36,235 nucleotides of DNA, taken from positions 1 to 36,235 of the forward strand of contig JAGFXP010000018.1 of assembly GCA_017861315.1 (NCBI GenBank). The letters are read 5' to 3'. The notes beneath the pieces are model-generated. The model worked only from the letters and a program-made list of their open reading frames with translations. It was not told where the DNA came from and made no database searches. Shown one piece after another: positions 1 through 8,435 of this stretch. The translations under genes were made by a program, and so were the position numbers. The first letter of the stretch is position 1; the number at the start of each line of letters is the position of its first letter. Origin of the DNA: Bacillota bacterium. Lineage in GTDB: Bacteria; Bacillota; Clostridia; Clostridiales; Clostridiaceae.

Positions 1-692
1 ACCCTCATCTCATCGTCAACAACCGGGTACCTCTCATGCCCTGTCTCCAGAAGCATCCTCCTCCAGTCTGCCACGGTGTCATCAGGCTTAAGGTAAAGCG
101 GTTCGGTGTTCATTATGTCCTCAACCAGCATTATGTCCTTCTTTATAAGGCTTTCGGATATGGCCTTGTTTATCATGCTCGCTATTGTGAAGGTATCATA
201 GGCCGAGGATATTATCGGCAGGCACTTTTCATTCGCCAGCTTCTTCATCTCGTCGCTGCAGCCGAAACCGCCGGTTATAAGCACTCCTGACTCATGCTCC
301 AGTCCAAGCCTCTGCACTTCCTCCCTGTTTCCCACGATAAGAAGGCAGCCCGGCGTTATATACTTCCCTATCTCATCCACCGTCATGGCTCCGATGACAA
401 ACCTGCTGAGGGTCTTGTGTATGCCCTCCTTGCCGCCGAGGAGAGTCCCGTCAATTATGTTTATCACCTCTCCGTAAGTCAGGGATTCTATGCTCTTTTT
501 CTCAAGCTTTTCTATCCTTACAGTCCCAACCCTTGGAATTGTGGTTACCAGTCCCAGCGCATCCGCATCCTTGATGGCCCTGTACGCTGTTCCGTCGCTG
601 ACCCCCTGTGCGGAAGCCACGCTCCTGACAGAGATTTTTGTTCCCACTTCCAATGACATTATATACTTCAGAATGTCCTCGTGCTTAGACAT
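1..692 (-). CDS. DRTGG/CBS-domain transcriptional regulator (YtoI-like), 3' end outside window
   Basis: My own translation gives 230 complete codons from an ATG at 692; the gene runs off the left edge. The N-terminal ~60 residues look like a winged helix (SVRSVASAQGVSDGTAYRAI). A DRTGG-type domain follows at roughly residues 100-190 (GVLITGGFGCSDEMKKLA), then the start of a CBS domain (DIMNTEPLYLKPDDTVADW). This order matches B. subtilis YtoI-like proteins, thought to sense an adenine nucleotide or similar ligand and bind DNA; the ligand is unknown. The start is preceded by AAGGAAAGTAGGGG, which overlaps the whiA stop. It is 9 bases downstream of whiA and so probably the last gene seen of the rapZ-yvcK-whiA operon. 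The family call is fairly sure; the regulatory target is not known. Confidence 0.82.
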   Translation of the reverse strand, partial: MSKHEDILKYIMSLEVGTKISVRSVASAQGVSDGTAYRAIKDADALGLVTTIPRVGTVRIEKLEKKSIESLTYGEVINIIDGTLLGGKEGIHKTLSRFVIGAMTVDEIGKYITPGCLLIVGNREEVQRLGLEHESGVLITGGFGCSDEMKKLANEKCLPIISSAYDTFTIASMINKAISESLIKKDIMLVEDIMNTEPLYLKPDDTVADWRRMLLETGHERYPVVDDEMR

Positions 693-701
693 CTACAACC
701 C

Positions 702-1655
702 CTACTTTCCTTCTTTGCATAATTCTGCCGCTATTTTTTCTATACGTCTTAGCCTGTGGTTCACCCCGGATTTACCTACAGGAGGCTTAAGCATCTCGCC
801 AAGCTCCTTCAAAGATTCATCAGGGTAATTCAGCCTGAGCTCCGCTATCTCCCTTAGGTTCTTCGGAAGCCTTCTTAGCCCGATCTCCTTCTCTATCTGC
901 TTTATGCTTTCGACCTGGCGCACTGCCGCATTTACGGTCTTGCTCAGATTGGCGGTCTCGCAGTTTACCAGCCTGTTAACGTTGTTTCTCATTTCCTTCA
1001 TTATCCTCACATTTTCCAGTTCCAGAAGGGATGCGTGGGCTCCGATAATATTGAGCATGTCCACGATCTGCTCTCCCTCCTTTAGGTATACCACGTAGCT
1101 GCTCTTCCTCAGGATTACCTTCGATGTGAGGCCGTAGCTGTTGATCAGGTCGCTGAGTTCTTTCGCATAATCCTCGTCATGAGTGACCAGCTCCAGATGA
1201 TATGTTTTTTCAGGGTTGCTTATGCTGCCGCCCCCCAGGAACGCCCCTCTCAGGTATGCCCTTTTTATGCCGTCATCCTTCTTTATGTTTTGGTCTATGC
1301 CGTAGTCGAGGGAAAACACATCCTCCACCTCTTTGAAAAGTCCGACATCCTTGAGAAGGTTCTTGACGCCCATCTCCTCGCTGATTATCACCATGTAGAT
1401 GTTGTTTTTCTTGAGGGAATTGCTCCTCTTCACCATGATCTTTGTATGAACATCAAAATGCTTTTTCAGAAGCTTGAATACAAGTCTTGCAATGGCGGGA
1501 TTTTCTGTCGTAACCCTGAAGCTGAAGTGCCTGTTTCCCCCGATTAGGAGCGTCCCGCTCACCTTCATTATGGCCGCCAGCTCTGCCCCGGCCTCATCCT
1601 TTGTCATATTCACATTCCTGCAGACTTCATTTTTAACCTTTACCGAAAATGACAT
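702..1655 (-). CDS. whiA: WhiA, sporulation/division regulator with LAGLIDADG-like fold
   Basis: WhiA is a DNA-associated protein that controls sporulation septation in actinobacteria and affects division and chromosome segregation in Firmicutes. The 317-residue length is typical. The degenerate homing-endonuclease-like core lies near residues 130-155 (KRAYLRGAFLGGGSISNPEK), where the catalytic acidic residues of true endonucleases are absent. The C-terminal helix-turn-helix covers about residues 262-312 (LPKNLREIAELRLNYPDESL, then a GVNHRLRRI segment). The ATG at 1655 has an AGGGAG ribosome site that lies over the last codons and stop of yvcK, with 6 bases between the genes. The order rapZ-yvcK-whiA is the conserved Gram-positive one, so the identification is secure. 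Confidence 0.96.
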   Translation of the reverse strand: MSFSVKVKNEVCRNVNMTKDEAGAELAAIMKVSGTLLIGGNRHFSFRVTTENPAIARLVFKLLKKHFDVHTKIMVKRSNSLKKNNIYMVIISEEMGVKNLLKDVGLFKEVEDVFSLDYGIDQNIKKDDGIKRAYLRGAFLGGGSISNPEKTYHLELVTHDEDYAKELSDLINSYGLTSKVILRKSSYVVYLKEGEQIVDMLNIIGAHASLLELENVRIMKEMRNNVNRLVNCETANLSKTVNAAVRQVESIKQIEKEIGLRRLPKNLREIAELRLNYPDESLKELGEMLKPPVGKSGVNHRLRRIEKIAAELCKEGK

Positions 1656-1661
1656 CTTTCT

Positions 1662-2999
1662 TTACTCCCTATCGATTTTGTTTTGTTTTAACCTCTCTGA
1701 CAGATAGAAGTACTCAATGATCTTCTTCCTGTCGAACAGAAGCTTCTTCTCCATGATGGTCTCTACCAGTATGGACGCCAGCTTCTCAGAATTATGCCTT
1801 ACCAGTCCGTTGGAAATCTTGACAAAGTCGCCTTCGATTATGTCCACGTTCAGCCTCTTCAGATCCTCTTCGTCATTCTTCACGACCTGAGAATGCTTAT
1901 CGTGATATTTCTTTTCCAGATCCTCGCCGATCCTTCCCGCATTGACGACTGCATAATCGATGATTTTTCCGGAACTGTGCCTGAATATGGCCTCCACATG
2001 GTCAGCCACGCTGTAGCCGTCTGTTTCGCCTCTCTGCGTCATTATGTTTGAGACGTACAGCTTGATCGCATCCGACTTGTTGATGCTGTTTATTATGTCC
2101 TTTATCAGCAGGTTCGGTATGACGCTTGTATAAAGGCTTCCCGGACCGAGAATTATCGCATCCGCCTCCCTTATCGCATCCACAGCCTCCTTGACAGCCT
2201 TTGCGCTCCTCGGCTCTATGAATACCCTGTCAATGCCGCTGCCGCTCTCTATTGCCGCAAGAGGTATGTTCGACTCCCCCTCGACTATGTTTCCGTTTTT
2301 CAGCCTTGCCTTGAGGACTATATTTTCCAGGGTTACCGGCACTACCCTTCCTGTAACCGCAAGTACGGAGCTCATCTTCTGGACAGCCTCCTCGAAATTG
2401 TTTGAAATCCCGTCCATGGCTGCCAGGAACAGATTCCCGAAGCTCTGGTTCTTGAGCCTTCCCTCCTGGAACCTGTACTGGAGCAGATCCTCCATCAGAG
2501 GCTCCGTGTCTGCCAGCGCCAGGATGCAGTTTCTAATATCTCCGGGCGGAAGTATTCCCAGGTCGTCCCTCAGGTCTCCCGAACCGCCGCCGTCGTCTGC
2601 AACTGTAACCACTGCAGTGATGTTCGAAGTGTAGTACTTGAGACCCCTCAGCATGGTGGAAAGGCCTGTGCCCCCGCCTATGGCTACGATCTTAGGACCC
2701 TTTACCAGCAGCCTCTTTTCATATATCAGGTTCTCAAGCTTCCTCGAGTCGAGTGACACGTTGAGATAGCCCTTGTTTACAAGCGCGATTATCGACCTCA
2801 TGCCTTGGACAACAGATATATATAGGATAAATAGTCCGCTTATCATGAGGAACAGATAGAAGGAAATGTAGTAAATGCTGTAAAATCTCCTGTTTACAAA
2901 TTCCAGCACTCCAAAGGTTATGAACAGTATTCCCATCAGCCCCAGAAGTATCCATCTCTTTACCTTGATTCCCGGCCGCAGCCAGTCGACTATCTTCAT
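1662..2999 (-). CDS. yvcK: YvcK/CofD-like gluconeogenesis and cell-shape factor with N-terminal membrane anchor
   Basis: YvcK proteins bind UDP-sugars and are needed for normal morphology on gluconeogenic carbon sources. The CofD-like fold begins with [18 protein letters not shown] (GGGTG at about residues 108-112), followed by [12 protein letters not shown] and the [16 protein letters not shown] loop, all typical of the UPF0052 family. At 445 residues it is longer than the ~317-residue Bacillus protein. The extra ~100 N-terminal residues hold two hydrophobic segments (about 16-35 and 42-64), so this form is probably membrane-tethered. The start codon overlaps the rapZ stop in an ATGA arrangement, indicating translational coupling. 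The role is taken from the family; the membrane anchor is read directly from the sequence. Confidence 0.95.
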   Translation of the reverse strand: MKIVDWLRPGIKVKRWILLGLMGILFITFGVLEFVNRRFYSIYYISFYLFLMISGLFILYISVVQGMRSIIALVNKGYLNVSLDSRKLENLIYEKRLLVKGPKIVAIGGGTGLSTMLRGLKYYTSNITAVVTVADDGGGSGDLRDDLGILPPGDIRNCILALADTEPLMEDLLQYRFQEGRLKNQSFGNLFLAAMDGISNNFEEAVQKMSSVLAVTGRVVPVTLENIVLKARLKNGNIVEGESNIPLAAIESGSGIDRVFIEPRSAKAVKEAVDAIREADAIILGPGSLYTSVIPNLLIKDIINSINKSDAIKLYVSNIMTQRGETDGYSVADHVEAIFRHSSGKIIDYAVVNAGRIGEDLEKKYHDKHSQVVKNDEEDLKRLNVDIIEGDFVKISNGLVRHNSEKLASILVETIMEKKLLFDRKKIIEYFYLSERLKQNKIDRE

Positions 3000-3880
3000 A
3001 GCTTTTTACCACCCCTATGGATATCTTCAGTGATGTCCCTGTGGTCGATATTAACCCTTAATCCGGCACTCCTCATCTTTTCGAAAAGGTCGTTCGCAAT
3101 GGCAACGGATCTGTGCCTCCCCCCGGTGCATCCGATGGACACTATCAGCTGCCTTTTGCCTTCCGCTATATAGCTTGGTATGAGGAAATCAAGCATGTCT
3201 GACAGCTTTGCTATAAACTCCTTCGTCACATTGTGGCCCATTACGTATTCCCTGACGCTGGAGTCGTTGCCGGAAAGCTCCTTGAGCTCCGGAATATAGA
3301 AAGGGTTCGGCAGGAATCTCACGTCGAAAACCAGGTCAGAGTCCACCGGTATTCCGTATTTGAAGCCGAAGGATACGACTGTGACAGCGAATTCATTTTC
3401 AACGCGTCCCTCCTCCGAGTATATCTTGAATATCTCGTCCTTGAGTTCCTTTGGCTTGAGCCTTGATGTGTCGATCACATGGTCCGCCCTCTGCCTTACA
3501 TCCTTAAGCAGCTGCCTCTCCTTATGGATTCCGTTTACCACCCTTCCGTCCGGCGAAAGGGGGTGCTTCCTCCTGCTCTCCTTGTACCTCTTAACGAGTA
3601 CCTCGTCCGATGCCTCCAGGTACAATATCTCGTACTTGTACTGGTGCTCCTTGAGGTATACGAGGCTTTCAAAGAGATCCCCGAAGAACTCGCCTCCGCG
3701 TATGTCGATGACCAGTGCGACCCTGTCGATCTTTCCGTCGGTCTTGAAACAGGCTTCCGCAAATTTCGGAATAAGAGTCGGCGGCATGTTGTCTATACAA
3801 AAATAACCTATATCCTCTAAGCATCTCACTGCTTCTGTTTTACCAGCTCCGGATAGTCCGGTTACGATTAGAAATTTCAT
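2996..3880 (-). CDS. rapZ: RapZ/YvcJ nucleotide-binding adapter protein
   Basis: RapZ in enterobacteria directs small RNAs to RNase E; the Firmicute orthologue YvcJ hydrolyses GTP and affects competence. The 294 residues are the usual length. A P-loop lies at residues 8-15 (GLSGAGKT), a Walker-B-like strand reads [13 protein letters not shown], and the C-terminal domain carries the family motif [10 protein letters not shown] near residues 250-259. The ATG at 3880 has a strong AGGAGGT ribosome site at the right distance. It is the first gene of an operon with yvcK, whiA and a DRTGG/CBS protein, and a TGTTATAAT extended -10 element lies about 65 bases upstream. Whether it has any RNA-related role in this organism cannot be judged from sequence. 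Confidence 0.96.
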   Translation of the reverse strand: MKFLIVTGLSGAGKTEAVRCLEDIGYFCIDNMPPTLIPKFAEACFKTDGKIDRVALVIDIRGGEFFGDLFESLVYLKEHQYKYEILYLEASDEVLVKRYKESRRKHPLSPDGRVVNGIHKERQLLKDVRQRADHVIDTSRLKPKELKDEIFKIYSEEGRVENEFAVTVVSFGFKYGIPVDSDLVFDVRFLPNPFYIPELKELSGNDSSVREYVMGHNVTKEFIAKLSDMLDFLIPSYIAEGKRQLIVSIGCTGGRHRSVAIANDLFEKMRSAGLRVNIDHRDITEDIHRGGKKL

Positions 3881-3942
3881 ATAATTTACCTCCTGTATGG
3901 GTATGCTGTATCATACAAATAATAGTACAGATTTCATTTTTC

Positions 3943-3951
3943 ATTATAACA
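3943..3951 (-). promoter_or_regulatory. Extended -10 promoter for rapZ operon
   Basis: On the minus strand TGTTATAAT gives TG-N-TATAAT, an extended sigma-A -10 element. No good -35 hexamer sits 16-18 bases upstream, which fits an extended -10 promoter. It lies between the murB terminator and rapZ. Confidence 0.6.
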
Positions 3952-3977
3952 CAATGCAGTTCCAGAATACATAACAA

Positions 3978-4008
3978 ATGGAGAATTAAGCACAGCCTAA
4001 TTCTCCAT
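3978..4008 (-). terminator. Hairpin terminator after murB
   Basis: A perfect 11-bp stem (ATGGAGAATTA / TAATTCTCCAT) with a 9-base loop starts 17 bases past the murB stop. On the minus strand it is followed by TTTGTTATGT, a weak U-rich tail, so termination may be incomplete. Confidence 0.6.
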
Positions 4009-4025
4009 GGTTATATCCGTTTATT

Positions 4026-4940
4026 CTAGTCCTCGCCTATGATTCTGACCTCAGTGTGAAGCTCCACACCGTAGGCTTCCTTCACCTGCTTCTGCACAAG
4101 CGCTATCAGATCCAGTATATCCTTTGCGCTGGCTTCCTTTTTGTTTATTATGAAGCCGGAATGTTTGACTGAAACCTCGGCTCCGCCCACGCTGAGGCCC
4201 TTCAAGCCGGTATCCTCGATCAGTTTGGCCGCAAAATGTCCTTCCGGCCTCTTGAAGGTGCTTCCCGCCGAAGGGAATTCCAGGGGCTGCCTTTCGCTTC
4301 TTCTTTTGTTGAGATCCTCTATCCTGCTGCCTATCTTATCCTTCTCGCCCTTCTGGAGCTTGAATGTCACTTCAACGACCGTGTACCTCTGCTTGAGTAT
4401 CGCGCTTGTCCTGTATCCCATAGCGAGGTCGTCCCTGCCCAGTGTCCTGACATTGCCTTCATTGTCTATGCAGAGTGCCGATTCAATCACGTTCGATACT
4501 TCTCCGTTGTATGCTCCTGCGTTCATCGCCGCAGCTCCGCCTACGCTTCCCGGGATCCCGCAGGCAAACTCAAGTCCTGCCAGCTCCTCTGCCATTGCCG
4601 CGCTGCACAGGTCTGACAGCTTCACTCCGCTCTCGGCTGTAATCCTGTCTCCATCAATCTTTATCTTGTCCATTCTGCTCAGCTTGACCACTACTCCCCG
4701 CACTCCGCCGTCTTTGATCAGGAGGTTGGAGCCGTTGCCTATGATGATGTAGGGCACATCGTGATCCCTGCATGCCTTGACAAGCTTGACTACATCCTCT
4801 GAGGTTTCGGGTGTCACAAGGATGTCCGCAGGCCCTCCTACCTTGAATGAAGTGTGGTTTTTCATAGGTTCATCTATATAAATTTTATCTGCCTCAAAAA
4901 TATTGCCGAGTATCTTGCTGAATTCAATGTAAAGGTTCAT
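4026..4940 (-). CDS. murB: MurB, UDP-N-acetylenolpyruvoylglucosamine reductase
   Basis: MurB uses FAD and NADPH to reduce UDP-GlcNAc-enolpyruvate to UDP-MurNAc, the second committed step of cytoplasmic peptidoglycan precursor synthesis. The 304 residues fit the shorter type II class found in Gram-positives. The FAD-binding region shows [18 protein letters not shown] and [18 protein letters not shown]. The catalytic serine is Ser227 in [11 protein letters not shown], and the conserved C-terminal glutamate is Glu297 in HTEVRI. The ATG at 4940 has an AAGGAGA ribosome site. It has its own promoter overlapping the end of uvrC and a hairpin after its stop, so it is probably transcribed alone. In many Firmicutes murB directly precedes rapZ-yvcK-whiA, as it does here. 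Confidence 0.97.
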   Translation of the reverse strand: MNLYIEFSKILGNIFEADKIYIDEPMKNHTSFKVGGPADILVTPETSEDVVKLVKACRDHDVPYIIIGNGSNLLIKDGGVRGVVVKLSRMDKIKIDGDRITAESGVKLSDLCSAAMAEELAGLEFACGIPGSVGGAAAMNAGAYNGEVSNVIESALCIDNEGNVRTLGRDDLAMGYRTSAILKQRYTVVEVTFKLQKGEKDKIGSRIEDLNKRRSERQPLEFPSAGSTFKRPEGHFAAKLIEDTGLKGLSVGGAEVSVKHSGFIINKKEASAKDILDLIALVQKQVKEAYGVELHTEVRIIGED

Positions 4941-4978
4941 GATAATTCTCCTTGAAATTTAATTCTATAATACAATAT

Positions 4979-5007
4979 AGTATAATGTAACAGTTGTGCA
5001 ATATCAA
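4979..5007 (-). promoter_or_regulatory. Sigma-A promoter for murB
   Basis: TTGATA at 5007-5002 and TATACT at 4984-4979 on the minus strand are separated by exactly 17 bases. The -35 element overlaps the uvrC stop codon, so murB has its own start within the longer gene string. Confidence 0.7.
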
Positions 5008-6881
5008 GAGTTATGCTTCTGATTGTCGCTGAAATATTGCCTTATGCTCTCCGCAGCCCTGCTGTCTATGGAAGGCGTTTCCAGAAGCTCAGCGTAGGTA
5101 GCCTTCCTTATATTATCTATGCTTTCGAACTTTTTAAGAAGTTCCTTCCTCCTCGTGCTCCCAATGTTGGGGATCTCCTCGAGCACGGAATGCAGCACCC
5201 TTTTGTTCCTCAGGCTCCTGTGGTAGGTTATTGCAAACCTGTGGACCTCGTCCTGTATCCTCGTTATGAGCTTGATCAGCTCGGAGCCTGGCTTAATGTC
5301 CAGATCCCTGTTGTTGTAAATAAGGCCCCTGGTTCTGTGCCTGTCGTCCTTCACCATTCCGCAGACGGGTATGTCTATCCCCAGGCTCTGCAGCACCTCG
5401 AGGGCTACGTTCACCTGCCCTTTTCCGCCGTCCATTAGTATCAGATCAGGGAATGAGCTGAATTTGCCGGATGTCAGTGAAATCCGGCTCTCGGAGATCG
5501 CCTTTGTCTCCTCGAGACCACGCTTGAACCTTCTGGCAAGGATCTCCCTCATGCTGTCGTAGTCATTTGCACCTTTTACTGATTTTATCTTGAATCGCCT
5601 GTAATCGCTGCTCTTGGCTTTTCCTCCCTCGAAGACCACCATGGTGCCTACGGAGTCGACGCCCTGGATGTTTGATATATCGAAAGCTTCTATCCTCTCA
5701 GGGACTGCGTCCATGCCCAGAAGTGACTGAAGCTCTTCCAGCGCCCTCCTGTGCCTCTGCCTGTCCGTCATCATCTTCAGCTTGAAATGCTCAAGTGTCA
5801 TCTGTGCGTTCTGGGCAACCATGTCAAGGACATTCTTCTTGTCTCCCCTGACAGGGATTTTTATGCTCACCTTCGATCCCCTCTTCATGGACAGCCACTC
5901 CTCAAGGAGATCCTTGTCCATGGTCCCGGGAACGTTAATGACCTTGGGAACGAAGGCCGTTCCTCCGTAGAATTCCCTTATGAAATTCGATACGAGCTCC
6001 TCCTTCTCCACGCCCTCGGTGTTCTCCAGAATGAAATGCTCCCTCCCGGTTATTTTGCCGTCACGCAAAAAGAAAACCTGAGCGGAGCTGTCCTTTCCGT
6101 CGCTGTATATGTCAATATAATCCTCATTTTCAAATTTACCCGTAATTATCTTCTGCTTCTCAGTAATCTTCCTTACGGCGGCTATCTTGTCCCTCAGGAC
6201 CGCAGCCTTCTCGAATTCCAGCTTCTCGGAAGCCTCCTCCATCTGGGCCTGCAGTTCCTTCAGTATAGCCCTGTCTTTGCCGTTAAGCAGGTCTACCACG
6301 CTTGCTATAACCGACATGTAGTCCTTCCTGCTGACGAGCCCTGCGCAGGGCGCCTTGCACAAGCCGATATGGTAGTTTAGGCACGGCCTGGCTTTTTCCC
6401 CCGACTCCTTTATCGTCTTCCTGCAGGTCCTCACGGGGAAAATCTTTTTTATCAGCTCCATAGTCTCATGGACCGCTGAAACGTCCGGGTACGGTCCGAA
6501 ATACTTCGCGCCGTCCCTTGAGAGTATCCTTGTTACGAATACCCTTGGGAATTCTTCGTTCACGGTTATCTTCACGAAAGGATAATGCTTGTCATCCTTC
6601 AGGATTATGTTGTACCTCGGCCTGTACTTCTTTATGAGGTTGCACTCCAGGATCAGGGCCTCAATCTCCGAATCAGTGATTATATACTCGAACTCGCTGA
6701 TATTCTGCACCATCGCCCTTACTTTTCCGGAATGGTTCCTGGAGTTCTGGAAATACTGCTTCACCCTGTTCTTCAACACCTTAGCCTTGCCGACGTATAC
6801 AACTTCGCCTGTCGCACTTTTCATTATATAGACGCCCGGCTTATCCGGGAGCATTTTCAGTTGGTATTCGAAATCAAACAC
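5004..6881 (-). CDS. uvrC: UvrC, excinuclease ABC subunit C
   Basis: UvrC makes both incisions in nucleotide excision repair after UvrA and UvrB find the lesion. I start it at a GTG (6881) with AGGAG seven bases upstream. This gives 625 residues beginning VFDFEYQLKMLPDKPGVY; an open frame extends further upstream but overlaps the preceding gene and is not family-like. The GIY-YIG nuclease starts near residue 17 (GVYIM...VVYVGKAK). A UVR motif follows mid-protein (EKLEFEKAAVLRDKI), then the RNase-H-like nuclease (AFDISNIQGVDSVGTMVVF, ILMDGGKGQ) and C-terminal helix-hairpin-helix (LEEIPNIGSTRRKELLKKF). It lies 26 bases downstream of the YdjM-like gene, so it is probably at the end of the FHA-rodA-pbpA string, away from uvrB and uvrA. 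Confidence 0.95.
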   Translation of the reverse strand: MFDFEYQLKMLPDKPGVYIMKSATGEVVYVGKAKVLKNRVKQYFQNSRNHSGKVRAMVQNISEFEYIITDSEIEALILECNLIKKYRPRYNIILKDDKHYPFVKITVNEEFPRVFVTRILSRDGAKYFGPYPDVSAVHETMELIKKIFPVRTCRKTIKESGEKARPCLNYHIGLCKAPCAGLVSRKDYMSVIASVVDLLNGKDRAILKELQAQMEEASEKLEFEKAAVLRDKIAAVRKITEKQKIITGKFENEDYIDIYSDGKDSSAQVFFLRDGKITGREHFILENTEGVEKEELVSNFIREFYGGTAFVPKVINVPGTMDKDLLEEWLSMKRGSKVSIKIPVRGDKKNVLDMVAQNAQMTLEHFKLKMMTDRQRHRRALEELQSLLGMDAVPERIEAFDISNIQGVDSVGTMVVFEGGKAKSSDYRRFKIKSVKGANDYDSMREILARRFKRGLEETKAISESRISLTSGKFSSFPDLILMDGGKGQVNVALEVLQSLGIDIPVCGMVKDDRHRTRGLIYNNRDLDIKPGSELIKLITRIQDEVHRFAITYHRSLRNKRVLHSVLEEIPNIGSTRRKELLKKFESIDNIRKATYAELLETPSIDSRAAESIRQYFSDNQKHNS

Positions 6882-6907
6882 AAAACCACTCCTGTTTATA
6901 TGATGCA

Positions 6908-7513
6908 TCAGTTGAATATGGCAGGAAATTTTATCACCGCCAGGGCCAGGCCGATCACAATTATTAAATTCTCCAGAGCAGCCCCCAGCTTGGAGTTCGT
7001 CTTGAATGTGATCGGGAATTTTGCTTTCGTCTTGCTGAAGGGGTAAAGCAGCGGTATCCCCTGGTTCGTTGTCATATCGCAGAGGAGGTGCATGCCGTAG
7101 CCAATCATGAAGTAGTAGACGAGGTAGGGTATTCCGTAGGAATTCCCTATGTAGCCTGCTATGAAGCTGAACATTATCATCCCTGCCGCGCTGTGGGTCA
7201 GCCCGTTCCTGTGAGTCGATATGGCTATGAGCATGACCGTCACCGCAAGAGCCTTGAGGATATAAGTCCCGCCGTTCAGGTAGTCGTACCACAGTATTAT
7301 AACCCCGGCACAGAAATACACGAAAACCTTCGTCAGCTTGTTGTCGAAGGGCAGAATGTACCTGTTTATGACGCTCTTCGGGTGGTCAATATCGGGGAGA
7401 AGGGATCCCACGAGCACCAGAACCAGGCCCAGGTAATCGAATTTACCGGGCATCCTGTCAGCCAGACATATCAGAGTTATTATACCAATTCCTGCGTGAG
7501 TTTTACCCTTCAT
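6908..7513 (-). CDS. YdjM-like membrane-bound metal-dependent hydrolase family protein (DUF457)
   Basis: The 201-residue protein is mostly hydrophobic with several membrane segments. It carries the conserved histidines and acidic residues of the YdjM/DUF457 family: an N-terminal KTHAGIG, LLPDIDHPKS, RNGLTHS and HLLCDMTTNQGIPLLYPF. The family is annotated as membrane-bound metal-dependent hydrolases, and E. coli YdjM is LexA-regulated, but no substrate is established. It lies 15 bases after the HD-domain gene and 26 bases before uvrC. Pairing with uvrC fits a damage-response link, although I saw no LexA-type box here. The family call is good; the enzymatic role is uncertain. Confidence 0.85.
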   Translation of the reverse strand: MKGKTHAGIGIITLICLADRMPGKFDYLGLVLVLVGSLLPDIDHPKSVINRYILPFDNKLTKVFVYFCAGVIILWYDYLNGGTYILKALAVTVMLIAISTHRNGLTHSAAGMIMFSFIAGYIGNSYGIPYLVYYFMIGYGMHLLCDMTTNQGIPLLYPFSKTKAKFPITFKTNSKLGAALENLIIVIGLALAVIKFPAIFN

Positions 7514-7528
7514 ATATCATTACCCTGC

Positions 7529-8425
7529 CTAAATCTTATTTTCGACAGCGTTTACGATTTGGCTGTCTATGAGGTCTGCCTGGTTAAGCAGAATATCCTC
7601 TATGCTCTTTGTCGGGTAGTTCCCGAATTCACCGTGATGCGAGAGTATGGAGTAGCAAATATCGTCCAGCTCCTCAGGCGAAAGAACGCCGCCGCACTCA
7701 TTGTTTATCTCCCTCACATAGGCCGCGCCCAGCACGAGGTGGTCCATCTTTATGCATTTTCTTCTAATCGCCGTTTCGTATTCGTACTCCTCCGCCTTCA
7801 TAAGGTCGTGGAGTATAGCCTTAAGCATTAGCCTGTCCCTGCTTATGACTTCCTTCGCATCCATGAAGAACGGATTCGCGATATAGTTCGACAGGAGGGA
7901 CTCCATCGTCTTCATGACACCTATGGTATGAATGAAAAGTCCTCCCCTTTTGTTCCCGTGGAACTTCTCTGCAGCCACGCAGCTGTAGAAGGCGTCCCAT
8001 CTCTCCTTGTTGGTGCCGAATGCTCCCGTGGCAGCCACGGCAATCTGCCTATATTTGTCCTCAAGCGAATCCACAATCGCGTTGAAATATTCTACCAGCT
8101 CGTCCGATATCTCATAGGACGGCACGAAGTCGGATGCGTTCAGCCCTCCGGCCGCCGGCTTGACTGAAGGGTTCTTTATCTGCACCGCCCCGTTGAAGCT
8201 GCCAGCCGTGCCTTTCACGTTGAGTATCGGGCTCTTTTCAACTATCTCCCTGAAACGCTCCAGATTGTCCCAGATAGGAAAGGATATGCTTCCCGTCCTG
8301 TCCTGGATAATAACTATCAGAAAAGGATTTCCGTCCTTCTTCTGCCCTGTCCTCAAATCGCTCACCAGGCCCGTGAATTCTATAGCATCGCCGTTGTTCA
8401 GCCTGGAAATATCATCAATATTCAT
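7529..8425 (-). CDS. OB-fold plus HD-domain 3'-5' exonuclease (YhaM family)
   Basis: The 298-residue protein has an N-terminal OB-type nucleic-acid-binding domain (roughly residues 10-85, GNPFLIVIIQDRTGSISFPI) and an HD phosphohydrolase domain. The HD metal ligands appear as GGLFIHTIGVMKTM and AILHDLMKAEEYEYE, with a later ILSHHGEFGNYPTKS segment. This architecture is that of B. subtilis YhaM, an Mn-dependent 3'-5' exoribonuclease that also acts on single-stranded DNA. The ATG at 8425 has a strong AAGGAGGAAGCG ribosome site. It follows pbpA by 10 bases and precedes the YdjM-like gene by 15, so it is co-transcribed with cell-wall and repair genes. RNA versus DNA substrate cannot be decided here. 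Confidence 0.85.
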   Translation of the reverse strand: MNIDDISRLNNGDAIEFTGLVSDLRTGQKKDGNPFLIVIIQDRTGSISFPIWDNLERFREIVEKSPILNVKGTAGSFNGAVQIKNPSVKPAAGGLNASDFVPSYEISDELVEYFNAIVDSLEDKYRQIAVAATGAFGTNKERWDAFYSCVAAEKFHGNKRGGLFIHTIGVMKTMESLLSNYIANPFFMDAKEVISRDRLMLKAILHDLMKAEEYEYETAIRRKCIKMDHLVLGAAYVREINNECGGVLSPEELDDICYSILSHHGEFGNYPTKSIEDILLNQADLIDSQIVNAVENKI

Positions 8426-8435
8426 CGCTTCCTCC

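Noticed and set aside
3907..3917. TGTATCATACA palindrome upstream of rapZ as a third GntR operator
   Set aside because: It is 11 bases long, not 15, lies downstream of the -10 box, and the gene has no link to the glycyl radical locus; probably chance.
6882..7292. Upstream extension of the uvrC frame (about 137 codons)
   Set aside because: It overlaps the YdjM-like gene on the same strand, has no UvrC similarity, and a GTG with AGGAG gives the correct family N-terminus.
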